In this document: positions 7,949 to 15,986 of the stretch, piece after piece
How positions within the stretch are numbered: position 1 is the first letter of the stretch
Layout of the letters: each line of letters begins with the position of its first letter
NCBI GenBank assembly: GCA_020851635.1
Contig: JADZCJ010000044.1
Coordinates: 1-64,000, forward strand
Origin: Anaerolineae bacterium
Lineage (GTDB): Bacteria; Chloroflexota; Anaerolineae; UBA4142; SHND01
Reading direction: 5' to 3'
Length of the DNA: 64,000 bases
Made by a program: the position numbers and the translations under genes
The notes under the pieces: model-generated
Told to the model about the DNA's origin: nothing
The model's database searches: none
The model's input: only the letters and a program-made list of their open reading frames with translations

Positions 7949-9357
7949 CATTGACCCTCCCTTTTGCCCGTTCCATTCGCCTGCGCGCCGAACTGCGGCT
8001 CGCGCTGATCGCCGCGGGCGAAACGTGCTGGTTGTACGCGATCGGGCTGATGGTCGGCGCAATGGCGGGACATTTGCGCGAGGTATCCCCGCTCGGAATT
8101 TTTTTTGTCTACTGGGTCGGCTTGTTCACGGGTCGGCTCGTGCCGCAAATACGCCAATCGTGGCGGTCCTTGCAGCTTCTCACGGTCCTCATTGCTTTTG
8201 CCGCCATTGTCATCGCCATCCGCATCGGGCTTTATTGGGACGTGGTCCTTGCAGACGTGTCATGGCTGCCAAACTATTTCGGGCGAGTTCTGGGCTTTTT
8301 TGAGCGCATCACACCCGAAGTCGTCTCGACCCTCCTCCTCGCAGCGGCGTTTATACGCGCGCTAAACCTCGCGGCAAGACCCCTGACGTTGTGGGAGGTG
8401 GGGTTTGCGTTTCGGCTGGGGATCGTGATCTTTTTCGTAATTTCGGTCCTTGCCGGGTTTGCCGCGCCGGTAGACCTGGTCGGACCGATTTTCTTTTATT
8501 TTGCGTTCTTTTTGCCCGGTATTGCGTTGGCGCGGATCGAGGACGCGGGACAACCGGGCGCGCTCGGATGGCGTTGGGCGGCGGTCATGCTCACCATGCT
8601 TGCCGTCGTCCTGCTGGCGGGACTTGCGCTGACCCGGTTGGTGACGCTCGACACCGTCAACGCGTTTTTCGCATTCATTTCGCCTGTCTTGATCGTTGTA
8701 CAAGCTATCGTGACGCTTGTGGCGGTCCCGCTCTTGCTCGTTCTCGAGTTCCTCATTCGACTGCTATTGCCGTTTTTGGAAATGATTGCCAAGGCGTTCT
8801 CGAACGCGTTTCCCCAACAAGCGCAGCTCGATCAGCCGCTCGGTCCCGCCCTCGAACAATTCTCCAATTCGTTCGCGTCGCTTGTGCCCTATCTGCGTCT
8901 GCTGGGCATCATCCTCATGGTGGCGTGGATCGCGTGGTTGATTGCCCGCGCGCTCAACAAGCGAATGAACCGGCTCGAAGGAGAATTGACAATCCACGAG
9001 CCGTTGAGTGATGCGGAAACCGCCGAAAAAGAAAAACGCCGTCGCGCCGCCGCGGCGCGGCGACCACACTATGACACCCGCGCCGAAACCGTGCGGCGCA
9101 TTTATGCCGCGCTGCAGGCGCAAGCCGAAGCGCTAGAGCTAAAACGGCGCGAGGCAGAGACGCCGCTCGAATATCTGCCGCGTCTTGTCGAGCGCTTTCC
9201 CGGGTCCGCGCCTGCGCTAAAAACAATCACCGATTCGTATGTTGCGGTGCATTATGCCCAACAACCGGCGACCGAGGACGAGGTGCGCGAGCTGCGCCGC
9301 TTGTGGCAAACCACACGTGACCAGATGCGAGCGACAGAGGTCAGACGCAAAACGTAA
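7945..9357 (+). CDS. Membrane protein with C-terminal DUF4129-like domain
   Basis: About 470 residues with eight to ten membrane helices in the first 360 residues, a basic helical linker rich in Lys, Arg and Glu, and a C-terminal soluble domain of about 90 residues. That domain (YAALQAQAEA, ETPLEYLPRL, TDSYVAVHYAQQ) matches the DUF4129 pattern, commonly found in transglutaminase-like membrane proteins beside MoxR and DUF58. No transglutaminase catalytic triad is visible. The GTG at 7945 was chosen because it overlaps the DUF58 stop (GTGA). It is the third gene of the MoxR operon; exact role unknown. Confidence -1.
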   Translation: MTLTLPFARSIRLRAELRLALIAAGETCWLYAIGLMVGAMAGHLREVSPLGIFFVYWVGLFTGRLVPQIRQSWRSLQLLTVLIAFAAIVIAIRIGLYWDVVLADVSWLPNYFGRVLGFFERITPEVVSTLLLAAAFIRALNLAARPLTLWEVGFAFRLGIVIFFVISVLAGFAAPVDLVGPIFFYFAFFLPGIALARIEDAGQPGALGWRWAAVMLTMLAVVLLAGLALTRLVTLDTVNAFFAFISPVLIVVQAIVTLVAVPLLLVLEFLIRLLLPFLEMIAKAFSNAFPQQAQLDQPLGPALEQFSNSFASLVPYLRLLGIILMVAWIAWLIARALNKRMNRLEGELTIHEPLSDAETAEKEKRRRAAAARRPHYDTRAETVRRIYAALQAQAEALELKRREAETPLEYLPRLVERFPGSAPALKTITDSYVAVHYAQQPATEDEVRELRRLWQTTRDQMRATEVRRKT

Positions 9358-9389
9358 AACGTCGTCCGTCTTTTGTCACGCTTAACATT

Positions 9390-11042
9390 ATGAAACTGGT
9401 AAATTCTATCCAAATGCGCGAGTTGGAAAAACGCGCGGATGCGTCGGGCAACAGCTTTGCCCGGATGATGGAACGCGCGGGGACATTGAGCGCACAAGCG
9501 CTGCTCGACCAATATCCTGCCGCAGACGAGAGTTTTCTAGTGTTCGTCGGTCCCGGCAACAATGGCGGCGACGGGCTGGTGTGCGCGCGGGCGCTGCACG
9601 ATGCGGGCGCGCGTGTGAAACTGTATCTGTGGAAACGCGTGCCGGATGAAAATGACTCGAATTGGAAGCTGGCGCAAGAGCGCGGGATTCCCTTTACTCG
9701 CGCCGAGACGGACGAGGGATTTGTCTTGCTCAGAAATCAGGTCGCGGAGGCGACGATTCTCGTTGATGCGCTGCTCGGCACGGGGGTTTCGAGACCCATT
9801 GAAGGGATATTAAAGGTTTTATTGGGAGTGGTGACGAGCGCATTGGACGAGTCAACCGCCGGTCTCGCCGGAATGCTGCCCACGTTCCTTGTGGAACGAC
9901 CGCACGTGGTTGCAATTGATCTACCTTCGGGACTGGACCCGGACACGGGTGCGCTCGACCCCGCCACGCTGCCCGCGGACCTCACGATAACCTTTGCTTT
10001 TCCCAAGGTTGGACAGTTTACGTTTCCGGGCGCAAACGCGGTAGGCGAGCTTGTGGTGGCGGATATTGGAATTCCACAGGAATGGGCGGACAAGGGCGCT
10101 CTCGATGTGTCGGGGGCAAAGGAAATTGCGTCCTTGCTGCCCGCGCGCCCGCGTGATGGCAACAAGGGCACATTCGGCAAGGTGATGATTGCGAGTGGTT
10201 CGTTGAATTATTCGGGGGCGCCGGTGCTGGCGGCGCGCGCGGCGGGACGCATCGGCGCGGGACTGGTCACGCTCGCCGTGCCGCAGACGATTCACGCCAT
10301 CGTCGCCAGCAGGATTGACCATGCCACGTTTCTGCCCCTGCCCGACCGTCTGGGAGATTGGCGACCGCGTGGCGCAAACGAACTGCTGGCGGCGCTGTGG
10401 GATGCAAATTATGACGCGCTGTTGGTCGGGTGTGGGCTGGGGCGCGCCGAAGGCACGCGCGAATTTCTGGAACGCCTGTTGGAGAATCTGCGCGCGCTGG
10501 AGAATCCGCCGCCGTTGATTCTGGACGCAGACGGCTTGAACCACCTGGCGAACATTCCCGAATGGTGGCGCCGCTTTGAATTTTCGGTCCCCCCCATTCT
10601 CACGCCGCATCCCGGCGAGATGGCGCGGCTGCTCGGCGTAACGACACAAGAGGTCCAACAGGACCGCGTGGGGGTTGCGCGCGCAGCCGCAGCAGAATGG
10701 AGTGCGGTGGTCGTTCTCAAGGGCGCATATACGGTCATTGCCGCACCCGACGGTTCAATAACGCTCAATCCGTTTGCGAACCCGGCGCTGGCGACGGCGG
10801 GCACGGGCGATGTTTTGGCAGGGGCGATTGCGGGGTTGGTCGCACAATATCGCGCCCAAGCCAAAAGAGACCCGAATACCGATTCTGCCCGCAGCGCGTA
10901 TAATGCAGCCGTTGTCGGAGCATATTTACATGCCCTGGCAGGCGAACTTGTCTTTGATTCGAGTTTTTCGGCTGGAATCCTCGCGGGCGACGTGGCAGAC
11001 CGTTTGCCCCAGGCGCGACAAGAGGTCACCCTTGCAAATTGA
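9390..11042 (+). CDS. nnr: Bifunctional NAD(P)HX epimerase/dehydratase
   Basis: A 550-residue two-domain repair enzyme that reconverts damaged hydrated NADH and NADPH. Residues 1-220 form the epimerase (YjeF_N) with VGPGNNGGDGLVCARAL. Residues 235-550 form the ADP-dependent dehydratase (carbohydrate-kinase fold), with NKGTFGKVMIASGS, LTPHPGEMARLLG and the C-terminal ATAGTGDVLAGAIAGL motif. Length and motif order match the E. coli-type fusion. The ATG at 9390 begins MKLVNSIQMRELE, the usual N-terminus. It follows the DUF4129 gene by 32 nt. Confidence -1.
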   Translation: MKLVNSIQMRELEKRADASGNSFARMMERAGTLSAQALLDQYPAADESFLVFVGPGNNGGDGLVCARALHDAGARVKLYLWKRVPDENDSNWKLAQERGIPFTRAETDEGFVLLRNQVAEATILVDALLGTGVSRPIEGILKVLLGVVTSALDESTAGLAGMLPTFLVERPHVVAIDLPSGLDPDTGALDPATLPADLTITFAFPKVGQFTFPGANAVGELVVADIGIPQEWADKGALDVSGAKEIASLLPARPRDGNKGTFGKVMIASGSLNYSGAPVLAARAAGRIGAGLVTLAVPQTIHAIVASRIDHATFLPLPDRLGDWRPRGANELLAALWDANYDALLVGCGLGRAEGTREFLERLLENLRALENPPPLILDADGLNHLANIPEWWRRFEFSVPPILTPHPGEMARLLGVTTQEVQQDRVGVARAAAAEWSAVVVLKGAYTVIAAPDGSITLNPFANPALATAGTGDVLAGAIAGLVAQYRAQAKRDPNTDSARSAYNAAVVGAYLHALAGELVFDSSFSAGILAGDVADRLPQARQEVTLAN

Positions 11043-11178
11043 CAGCCGGGGAGAATACGTTATAGAGTTGGCTGAAATGATTAAAATTATTGCTGCGACT
11101 GCGCGCGCATTGAACTTGCCGCTCGTAACCGCGGACCTGGCGATCGTCGAGTCCAATCTTGCACAGGTTATTTGGTAA
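11041..11178 (+). pseudogene. C-terminal remnant of a PIN-domain (VapC-like) toxin
   Basis: After the nnr stop, a different frame reads about 45 codons without an adequate start. It contains IIAATARALNLPLVTADLAI and ends in VIW. This is the characteristic last helix-strand-helix of PIN-domain ribonucleases (conserved D in VTAD). The catalytic N-terminal two-thirds is absent, so this is a decayed toxin gene. It ends on the first bases of the next gene. A full PIN gene of another subtype occurs at 38.8 kb. Confidence -1.
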
Positions 11179-13082
11179 TGCGCCATCATCGCGCCCACAA
11201 GTTTTGTCGGCATTTTTTGTTAGGTCTGTTTGCGTTTGCTGTCTGTGTATTGACCGCCTGCATCCCCTCGCCCACGGCGACGCCGCCGCGACAAACGCCC
11301 TTTCCGACTCTTCCGCTCCTCAAAGGGACTCGGACGCCCGGTTTTCCGCCAACCGTCCGGGTCGGCACACCCCATGCGGTGACGCCGTTACCCAGCCCCG
11401 CAGCAACGAATGTGCCGATTCCCACCTTGAGCGCATTGAGCACCGATACGCTCCGCCCCGTCGTCCAAATCACCGTTCAAGACCCCGAACTCCCCGTATC
11501 ACAGGGTCAGCAAGTCCCGATCAATGTGCTCGCGGCAGACAACAACATCATTGCGCGCCTCGAGCTCTATGACAATGACGAGCTCTATGCGCAAACCGCC
11601 GTGATCGTGCCATCCGCCGTATATATGAATCAGTTTGTATGGCAAGCTGACCGCGTTGGCACTCACTCTCTGCGCGCGGTCGTATACGACGCGCACGGCA
11701 ACGCCAGTCAACCTTCCGAAATCGCGCTCTCGGTCATTACAAACAATCGCGCGCCCGTGGTGCAAATCACATCACCTTCGGGTCACAAAGATGCCGAGAT
11801 TGGCGCGCCCATACTGATCCAGGGTGTGGCTACGGATGACGTGGCAGTGACGCGGATGGAACTGATCGTGGACAATCAGCTGGTGAGTTTTGCGGTGCCC
11901 GCCCCCCCGGACGGGACCACACCCTTTGCAGTCGCGATCCCCTGGACACCGATGACTACGGGGGCGCACAATATCGTCCTGCGAGCGTATGACAACCAGA
12001 ACCAGAGCGACGATTCGCTGCGGTATTCGATCCGGGTCTTTGACAATCAAACGCCGGTCGTGAACGCGCAACCGGAACACGAACTGATACCGCCGGGTGA
12101 AGTGGCGGTCATAAAAGCGCTGGCGCTCGCCAACAACGGCATCACCCGCATCGAGCTGCTGGCGGACGGACGATTGGCGGACGCGGTCAACAGCGCGTCA
12201 CCATCACAACAGACCCTAATGGAGGCGACACTGGGCGCCGCCGACCTCGGCATCGGCACACATACACTGTTGGTGCGCGCATACGATATGACGGGGCACG
12301 TTGTCGAAGCGCCGCCGATGACTGTCCAGGTCCGGGACGGCGCGCCGCGCATTTTCCGCGAAACGCTCGCGCCGGTCACGCGCACATCCGTGCCCCCCAC
12401 GCGCACCTCGACTCCTGCGCTGGTTTTGCCCGGCGCGCCGACCGTCGAGCTCGAACTGGTAAACGCGCCCGTGATTCTGCCGCGCGCGGCGCAAATCCGC
12501 ATCCGCGCCCGCGGCTCGGCGGAATTGGACCGCGTAGAGCTATGGGCGCGCTTGCCCGGTGAAACGACCGCACAGCTGTTGATGCACGAAGTGGTCAAAG
12601 GGGCTACCGACAAAGAGCTGATGTATGACTATAACCCGCCGCAAGCGGGTGTGGTAGAAATCTATGCGCGGGTATATGACAGTTTGCAGCAGACACAGTT
12701 ATCATTGCCCCTCCGTTTCAGTGTCCTTGCGCCGCCCGCCCCCACCTCTGTGCCCGCCGTGTTTGATTTCGGGCGGTCGTGGTACGCCGAATCGCCCGCC
12801 GCGCGCTTTGAGGTCGAGTTTGTCCAGATCGGGCGCGCGCTGCGCGGCGAATTTCTGGAACAGAGCGCCGACGGCAAACTTTCGAGCGGAAATATTGTCA
12901 GCGGCGCGGCGAGCGACACGGGCGTTGTATTCGCCGTAGATTTTGCGGCAGATGCGACCGGCTCGCTTCACACACTAGAGTTTGACTGCTCGTTCAACGC
13001 GCGCCCGCCCGTCCTCACCTGCAACTATTCCACCGAAAAACGCGAACGCGGCAGCGCGGTGTTTCAGGCGTTGGGACCTTGA
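11178..13082 (+). CDS. Ig-like-repeat lipoprotein
   Basis: A 634-residue exported lipoprotein. The signal sequence ends in a lipobox (VLTAC, Cys near residue 29), followed by a Pro/Thr-rich tether of about 60 residues. Residues 90-400 carry about three Ig-like beta domains of the bacterial Ig type (VVQITSPSGHKDAEIG, then IRVFDNQTPVV); a second Pro/Thr linker, a fourth beta domain and a C-terminal beta domain with two Cys follow. It is probably a cell-surface structural or binding protein. The ATG at 11178 was chosen over a TTG two codons upstream. No close family assignment is possible. Confidence -1.
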   Translation: MRHHRAHKFCRHFLLGLFAFAVCVLTACIPSPTATPPRQTPFPTLPLLKGTRTPGFPPTVRVGTPHAVTPLPSPAATNVPIPTLSALSTDTLRPVVQITVQDPELPVSQGQQVPINVLAADNNIIARLELYDNDELYAQTAVIVPSAVYMNQFVWQADRVGTHSLRAVVYDAHGNASQPSEIALSVITNNRAPVVQITSPSGHKDAEIGAPILIQGVATDDVAVTRMELIVDNQLVSFAVPAPPDGTTPFAVAIPWTPMTTGAHNIVLRAYDNQNQSDDSLRYSIRVFDNQTPVVNAQPEHELIPPGEVAVIKALALANNGITRIELLADGRLADAVNSASPSQQTLMEATLGAADLGIGTHTLLVRAYDMTGHVVEAPPMTVQVRDGAPRIFRETLAPVTRTSVPPTRTSTPALVLPGAPTVELELVNAPVILPRAAQIRIRARGSAELDRVELWARLPGETTAQLLMHEVVKGATDKELMYDYNPPQAGVVEIYARVYDSLQQTQLSLPLRFSVLAPPAPTSVPAVFDFGRSWYAESPAARFEVEFVQIGRALRGEFLEQSADGKLSSGNIVSGAASDTGVVFAVDFAADATGSLHTLEFDCSFNARPPVLTCNYSTEKRERGSAVFQALGP

Positions 13083-13156
13083 TGCTCAAACAGGACCACA
13101 GATGCAAGTTTCGGATGCTGCACAGCAGCGGCTCACCTCACAGCCACGTGATAGAC

Positions 13157-13196
13157 AAAAAATATTCCCGGTTCGCATGAATCGGGAATATTTTTT
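13157..13196. terminator. Bidirectional intrinsic terminator between convergent genes
   Basis: AAAAAATATTCCCG pairs perfectly with CGGGAATATTTTTT across a 12-nt loop. The T-rich tail is present on both strands, so it can stop the Ig-like lipoprotein gene and the oppositely oriented CapA gene. Confidence -1.
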
Positions 13197-13200
13197 ATGT

Positions 13201-14856
13201 CTACTTGAAACCGCTGGCGCCAAAGACGAGGTCGAGGATTGTGTTGGCTTGGTCGGGCGTCGCCCAGCGCGGCTGAACGTAATCGTAAAGCAGCGTGGGC
13301 AAGAGTTCAGTTTGAATCAGTTTGCCGTTGTGGATGGTGTGGCGCACGACCAGCCCCTGACGCACATTGTCGCTTTGCATCTGGTCGAAAAACAGATTGC
13401 CCAGCCCATACAAAATGATCTGCTTGCCGTCTGGGGAAAATTCCACCGCTTGCGGTTGGTGCGCCTGAACCCCCGTCACAACGTCCGCGCCCTTGGCAAG
13501 CGCATCGCGAAACATTTCGCGGTTGTTGCCATTCGGCTCGTATTGATACGTTTCGTCGCCTTGCATATCAAAAAAGACGACGTCGGCATTGGCGCGCGCC
13601 TCGGCAAGCTCTTGATGCAGAATGTCCTTGTCATATTGCTGCGCGCCCGGACGGTCGGCGGTCGCCCAAACGCTTTTGGGTCCAAAACTGTTCATGCCGA
13701 GAAAAGCGAGTTTGTTGCCGTGGTCCTCGACGACGAGGACGCGTTTCGCTTCGTCGCTGTTGCGCCCGCCGCCAAACACCTTGAACCCTTCTTGATCGAA
13801 CAGGTCGAGCGTTTCGCGAAAGGCATCCAGCCCGAAATCGTTCATGTGATTGCCCGTCGAACTGATCAGGTCAACACCCGCCACCTTGAGCGTCTCGATA
13901 TACGAGGGACGACTGCACAGTTGCAGCGTGCCGAGGACCGGCGTGCAAGACTCGGTAAAGGGCACTTCGTTGCTGACGTGCGTAATGTCCGCCGCCGCCA
14001 GCACATCGCCGACCGCGCGCGCGGGCAGCGCGGGGTCGCCCGCCGCATCAATCTTGAACGCGCTCGTGCGCGAAATTGCCGTGACGCCCGTCATGATCAA
14101 TTCGGTCATGCGTTCGGGAACGCGATTCGTCACCGCGTTCTTTTTTGCAAACGCCGAGGTGAAACCCTTGACGAACGTATCGTCACCCGAAATGTAAAGA
14201 CGCGTGACGAGCGGGTATGCGTCGCTCCGGGCATCGCGGTCAAGCAGGTTAATGTCGTCAATCCGCAGCGCCTTGACGCGCGGCACGAGTTGGTCAAAAG
14301 GCATGATCGCCAGCGCGGTCTTGTTGTTCCAGATCGCTTCGACCAGTTGGTCGGCGGGAACACTGACAATATTTTCACCCGGCGCGCCCCATAATGCCGT
14401 GAGCGCCGCGAGCGTTTCCGGCGCCATGAGCAGAGTGTCAATGGCCTCTGCCGTGGGATGCCCCTGCCACAAGTCCAAAAGTTCTTCCGAGCCGAGATTG
14501 GTAAACCGCGTCGGGAACCAGTCCACAACCGCGTAATATTCTTCCGCGAGGACCTGCGCGTTTGGAGAGCGTTGGGTCGAAATCACCACATCGGCGCTGG
14601 CTTTATTTTCTGCCGCATTGAGAGCAAGCAATTTTGCGGCGTCCATCAGGGCGACGCGCGCCGAGTCCGACAGTTCGGCGGGGACAAAAATCGTCGGCTG
14701 GCGCGGCGCGGTCGGGCTTGGCGGTGGGCGGGTGGCGGTCGGGACAGTCGTCGCGGGAGGACGTTCGGTCGGCGGCGGCGCGGTCGGTTCCTCCCCCGCG
14801 CAGCTCGCCAACAGCAATAGGCAAATCAAGATCAAAAATGTATTCCGTCTGTTCAT
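13201..14856 (-). CDS. CapA-type metallophosphatase-fold lipoprotein with a binding-protein-like N-domain
   Basis: A 551-residue lipoprotein: signal sequence with lipobox LLASC near residue 20, Pro/Thr linker to about residue 55, then two domains. The first 220 residues after the linker resemble a periplasmic solute-binding fold (VVISTQRSPNAQVLAEEYYAV; VTRLYISGDD). Residues 280-550 match the CapA/PGA-synthesis family: NEVPFTE, ISSTGNHMNDFG, HQPQAVEF and ILYGLGNLFFDQ, the metal-binding histidines and asparagines of the calcineurin-like fold. The ATG at 14856 begins MNRRNT before the hydrophobic segment; an upstream extension lacks signal-peptide character. The family is linked to poly-gamma-glutamate capsules, but no capBC genes are present. 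Confidence -1.
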   Translation of the reverse strand: MNRRNTFLILICLLLLASCAGEEPTAPPPTERPPATTVPTATRPPPSPTAPRQPTIFVPAELSDSARVALMDAAKLLALNAAENKASADVVISTQRSPNAQVLAEEYYAVVDWFPTRFTNLGSEELLDLWQGHPTAEAIDTLLMAPETLAALTALWGAPGENIVSVPADQLVEAIWNNKTALAIMPFDQLVPRVKALRIDDINLLDRDARSDAYPLVTRLYISGDDTFVKGFTSAFAKKNAVTNRVPERMTELIMTGVTAISRTSAFKIDAAGDPALPARAVGDVLAAADITHVSNEVPFTESCTPVLGTLQLCSRPSYIETLKVAGVDLISSTGNHMNDFGLDAFRETLDLFDQEGFKVFGGGRNSDEAKRVLVVEDHGNKLAFLGMNSFGPKSVWATADRPGAQQYDKDILHQELAEARANADVVFFDMQGDETYQYEPNGNNREMFRDALAKGADVVTGVQAHQPQAVEFSPDGKQIILYGLGNLFFDQMQSDNVRQGLVVRHTIHNGKLIQTELLPTLLYDYVQPRWATPDQANTILDLVFGASGFK

Positions 14857-15031
14857 AGTTTTCCGGGTTCGCGGACGAAAAAATTTGTACCACCGCGATA
14901 GCGTTGTGTCAAGAAATGGCTGCCGATGGATGCCCACATCTCTCCTGCCGCTCGTCAAGCCCCCGGGTGTTTCTGAAAACACATGCGGTCTTGAGGTGCC
15001 AGTAAATGGCTGATAGCTGGACGCTTGTCTA

Positions 15032-15040
15032 TGCTATAAT
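15032..15040 (+). promoter_or_regulatory. Candidate extended -10 promoter for the partner-switching cassette
   Basis: TGC followed by TATAAT forms a strong extended -10 element about 150 nt before the anti-sigma-kinase-like gene. The 14857-15188 gap between divergent genes otherwise shows no gene or repeat that I can support. Confidence -1.
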
Positions 15041-15188
15041 CGTCAACAGGGTTCGATCCGGATGGATTGTCCTCTTGCCAAGCTCTGGATGCGTGGGTCT
15101 GCGCGGGACTGTTTGCGTTTCCGTGGCGAGACGCCGCTTCCGGGCAAGGCCGAGGCGAAAGCAACATCCAATGATGGAGTAAACGATC

Positions 15189-15611
15189 TTGGCGCAGGCA
15201 CAATTGTTCCTCTTGAACATTACGAGTGATATGCAGAACCTGGAGCGCGTCGCCAACTTTGTGGCGGACGCCGCCGCCAAAACCAACCTCACCGCACGCC
15301 AATTCGATGATTTGCAAATGGCGGTTGACGAAGCCGTCACGAATGTGATGGAACATGCCTATGCGGGCATGTCGGACGGCAACATTGCCATCAAACTGCG
15401 GATTGACGACAAATTGATCCTCGTCGAGATTCGTGACCAGGGCAAGCCGTTTGACCCGAAAAAGGTCAAAAAGCCAAACATCAAGGGACCCCTCTCTGAA
15501 CGCGCGATCGGCGGGCTTGGGGTTTTTTTTATGAAAAAGCTGATGGACAAGGTCGAGTTTATGCGGGATGACGCGGGCAATGTCACTCGCATGACCAAAA
15601 AGCGCAAATGA
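15189..15611 (+). CDS. RsbW/SpoIIAB-like anti-sigma factor kinase
   Basis: A 140-residue HATPase-c domain protein. The N-box region reads DDLQMAVDEAVTNVMEHAY, the G1 box is EIRDQGKPFD, and GGLGVFFMKKLMDKV forms the later ATP lid region. Such kinases phosphorylate a STAS-domain antagonist and can bind a sigma factor or another output protein. The start is TTG at 15189; no ATG gives the complete N-terminal strand. It overlaps the STAS gene by 4 nt, and a SpoIIE phosphatase follows, forming a compact partner-switching module. No sigma factor is encoded nearby, so the target is unknown. Confidence -1.
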   Translation: MAQAQLFLLNITSDMQNLERVANFVADAAAKTNLTARQFDDLQMAVDEAVTNVMEHAYAGMSDGNIAIKLRIDDKLILVEIRDQGKPFDPKKVKKPNIKGPLSERAIGGLGVFFMKKLMDKVEFMRDDAGNVTRMTKKRK

Positions 15612-15943
15612 GCGAAATCCAAATCATCCGACCGGAAGGTCGTCTCGATGCTCTGGGCGCTCGCAGCGTGTGGACCGACCTGGAGCCGATGACTCGACAG
15701 CCCGGCACACGCATGCTGCTGGACATGAGCGCTGCCAAGTATGTCAGTTCCGATGGCTTGCGGGTGTTGATGCGCGCCAGCAAAGCAGCCAAACAGAATG
15801 AAGGCAAGCTGGTGCTGTGCTGCTTGACCCCGCGCCTGAGCGAGATCATTTCGATGGCGGGTCTGGATCATATTCTTGAAATATATCCCACGCGCAGCGC
15901 GGCGCAGCGCGCCTTGGAAGCGCATCCAACCGCGCGAGACTAG
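15608..15943 (+). CDS. STAS-domain anti-sigma factor antagonist
   Basis: A 111-residue SpoIIAA/RsbV-type STAS protein. The phosphorylatable Ser is probably in AKYVSSDGLRVLMRA (about residue 51-53), which matches the conserved DSSGL-like site. It would be phosphorylated by the upstream kinase and dephosphorylated by the downstream SpoIIE-type phosphatase. The ATG overlaps the kinase stop (ATGA). Length is normal. Confidence -1.
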   Translation: MSEIQIIRPEGRLDALGARSVWTDLEPMTRQPGTRMLLDMSAAKYVSSDGLRVLMRASKAAKQNEGKLVLCCLTPRLSEIISMAGLDHILEIYPTRSAAQRALEAHPTARD

Positions 15944-15986
15944 CGCCCCGTCACACGTATGCCGCCATCACCTGAAGCTCTATCCG

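Noticed and set aside
8153-8169. GCCAATCG-TGGCGGTCC as a further palindrome copy
   Set aside because: It lacks the second stem arm and lies in the middle of a conserved membrane protein; chance similarity.
12982-14394. Long open frame on the plus strand opposite the CapA gene
   Set aside because: Arg/Val-rich composition without recognisable motifs; the minus strand has a lipobox and CapA motifs. Similar antisense frames (for example 16836-18029, 35954-37267, 50847-52610, 61066-62163) were rejected for the same reason.
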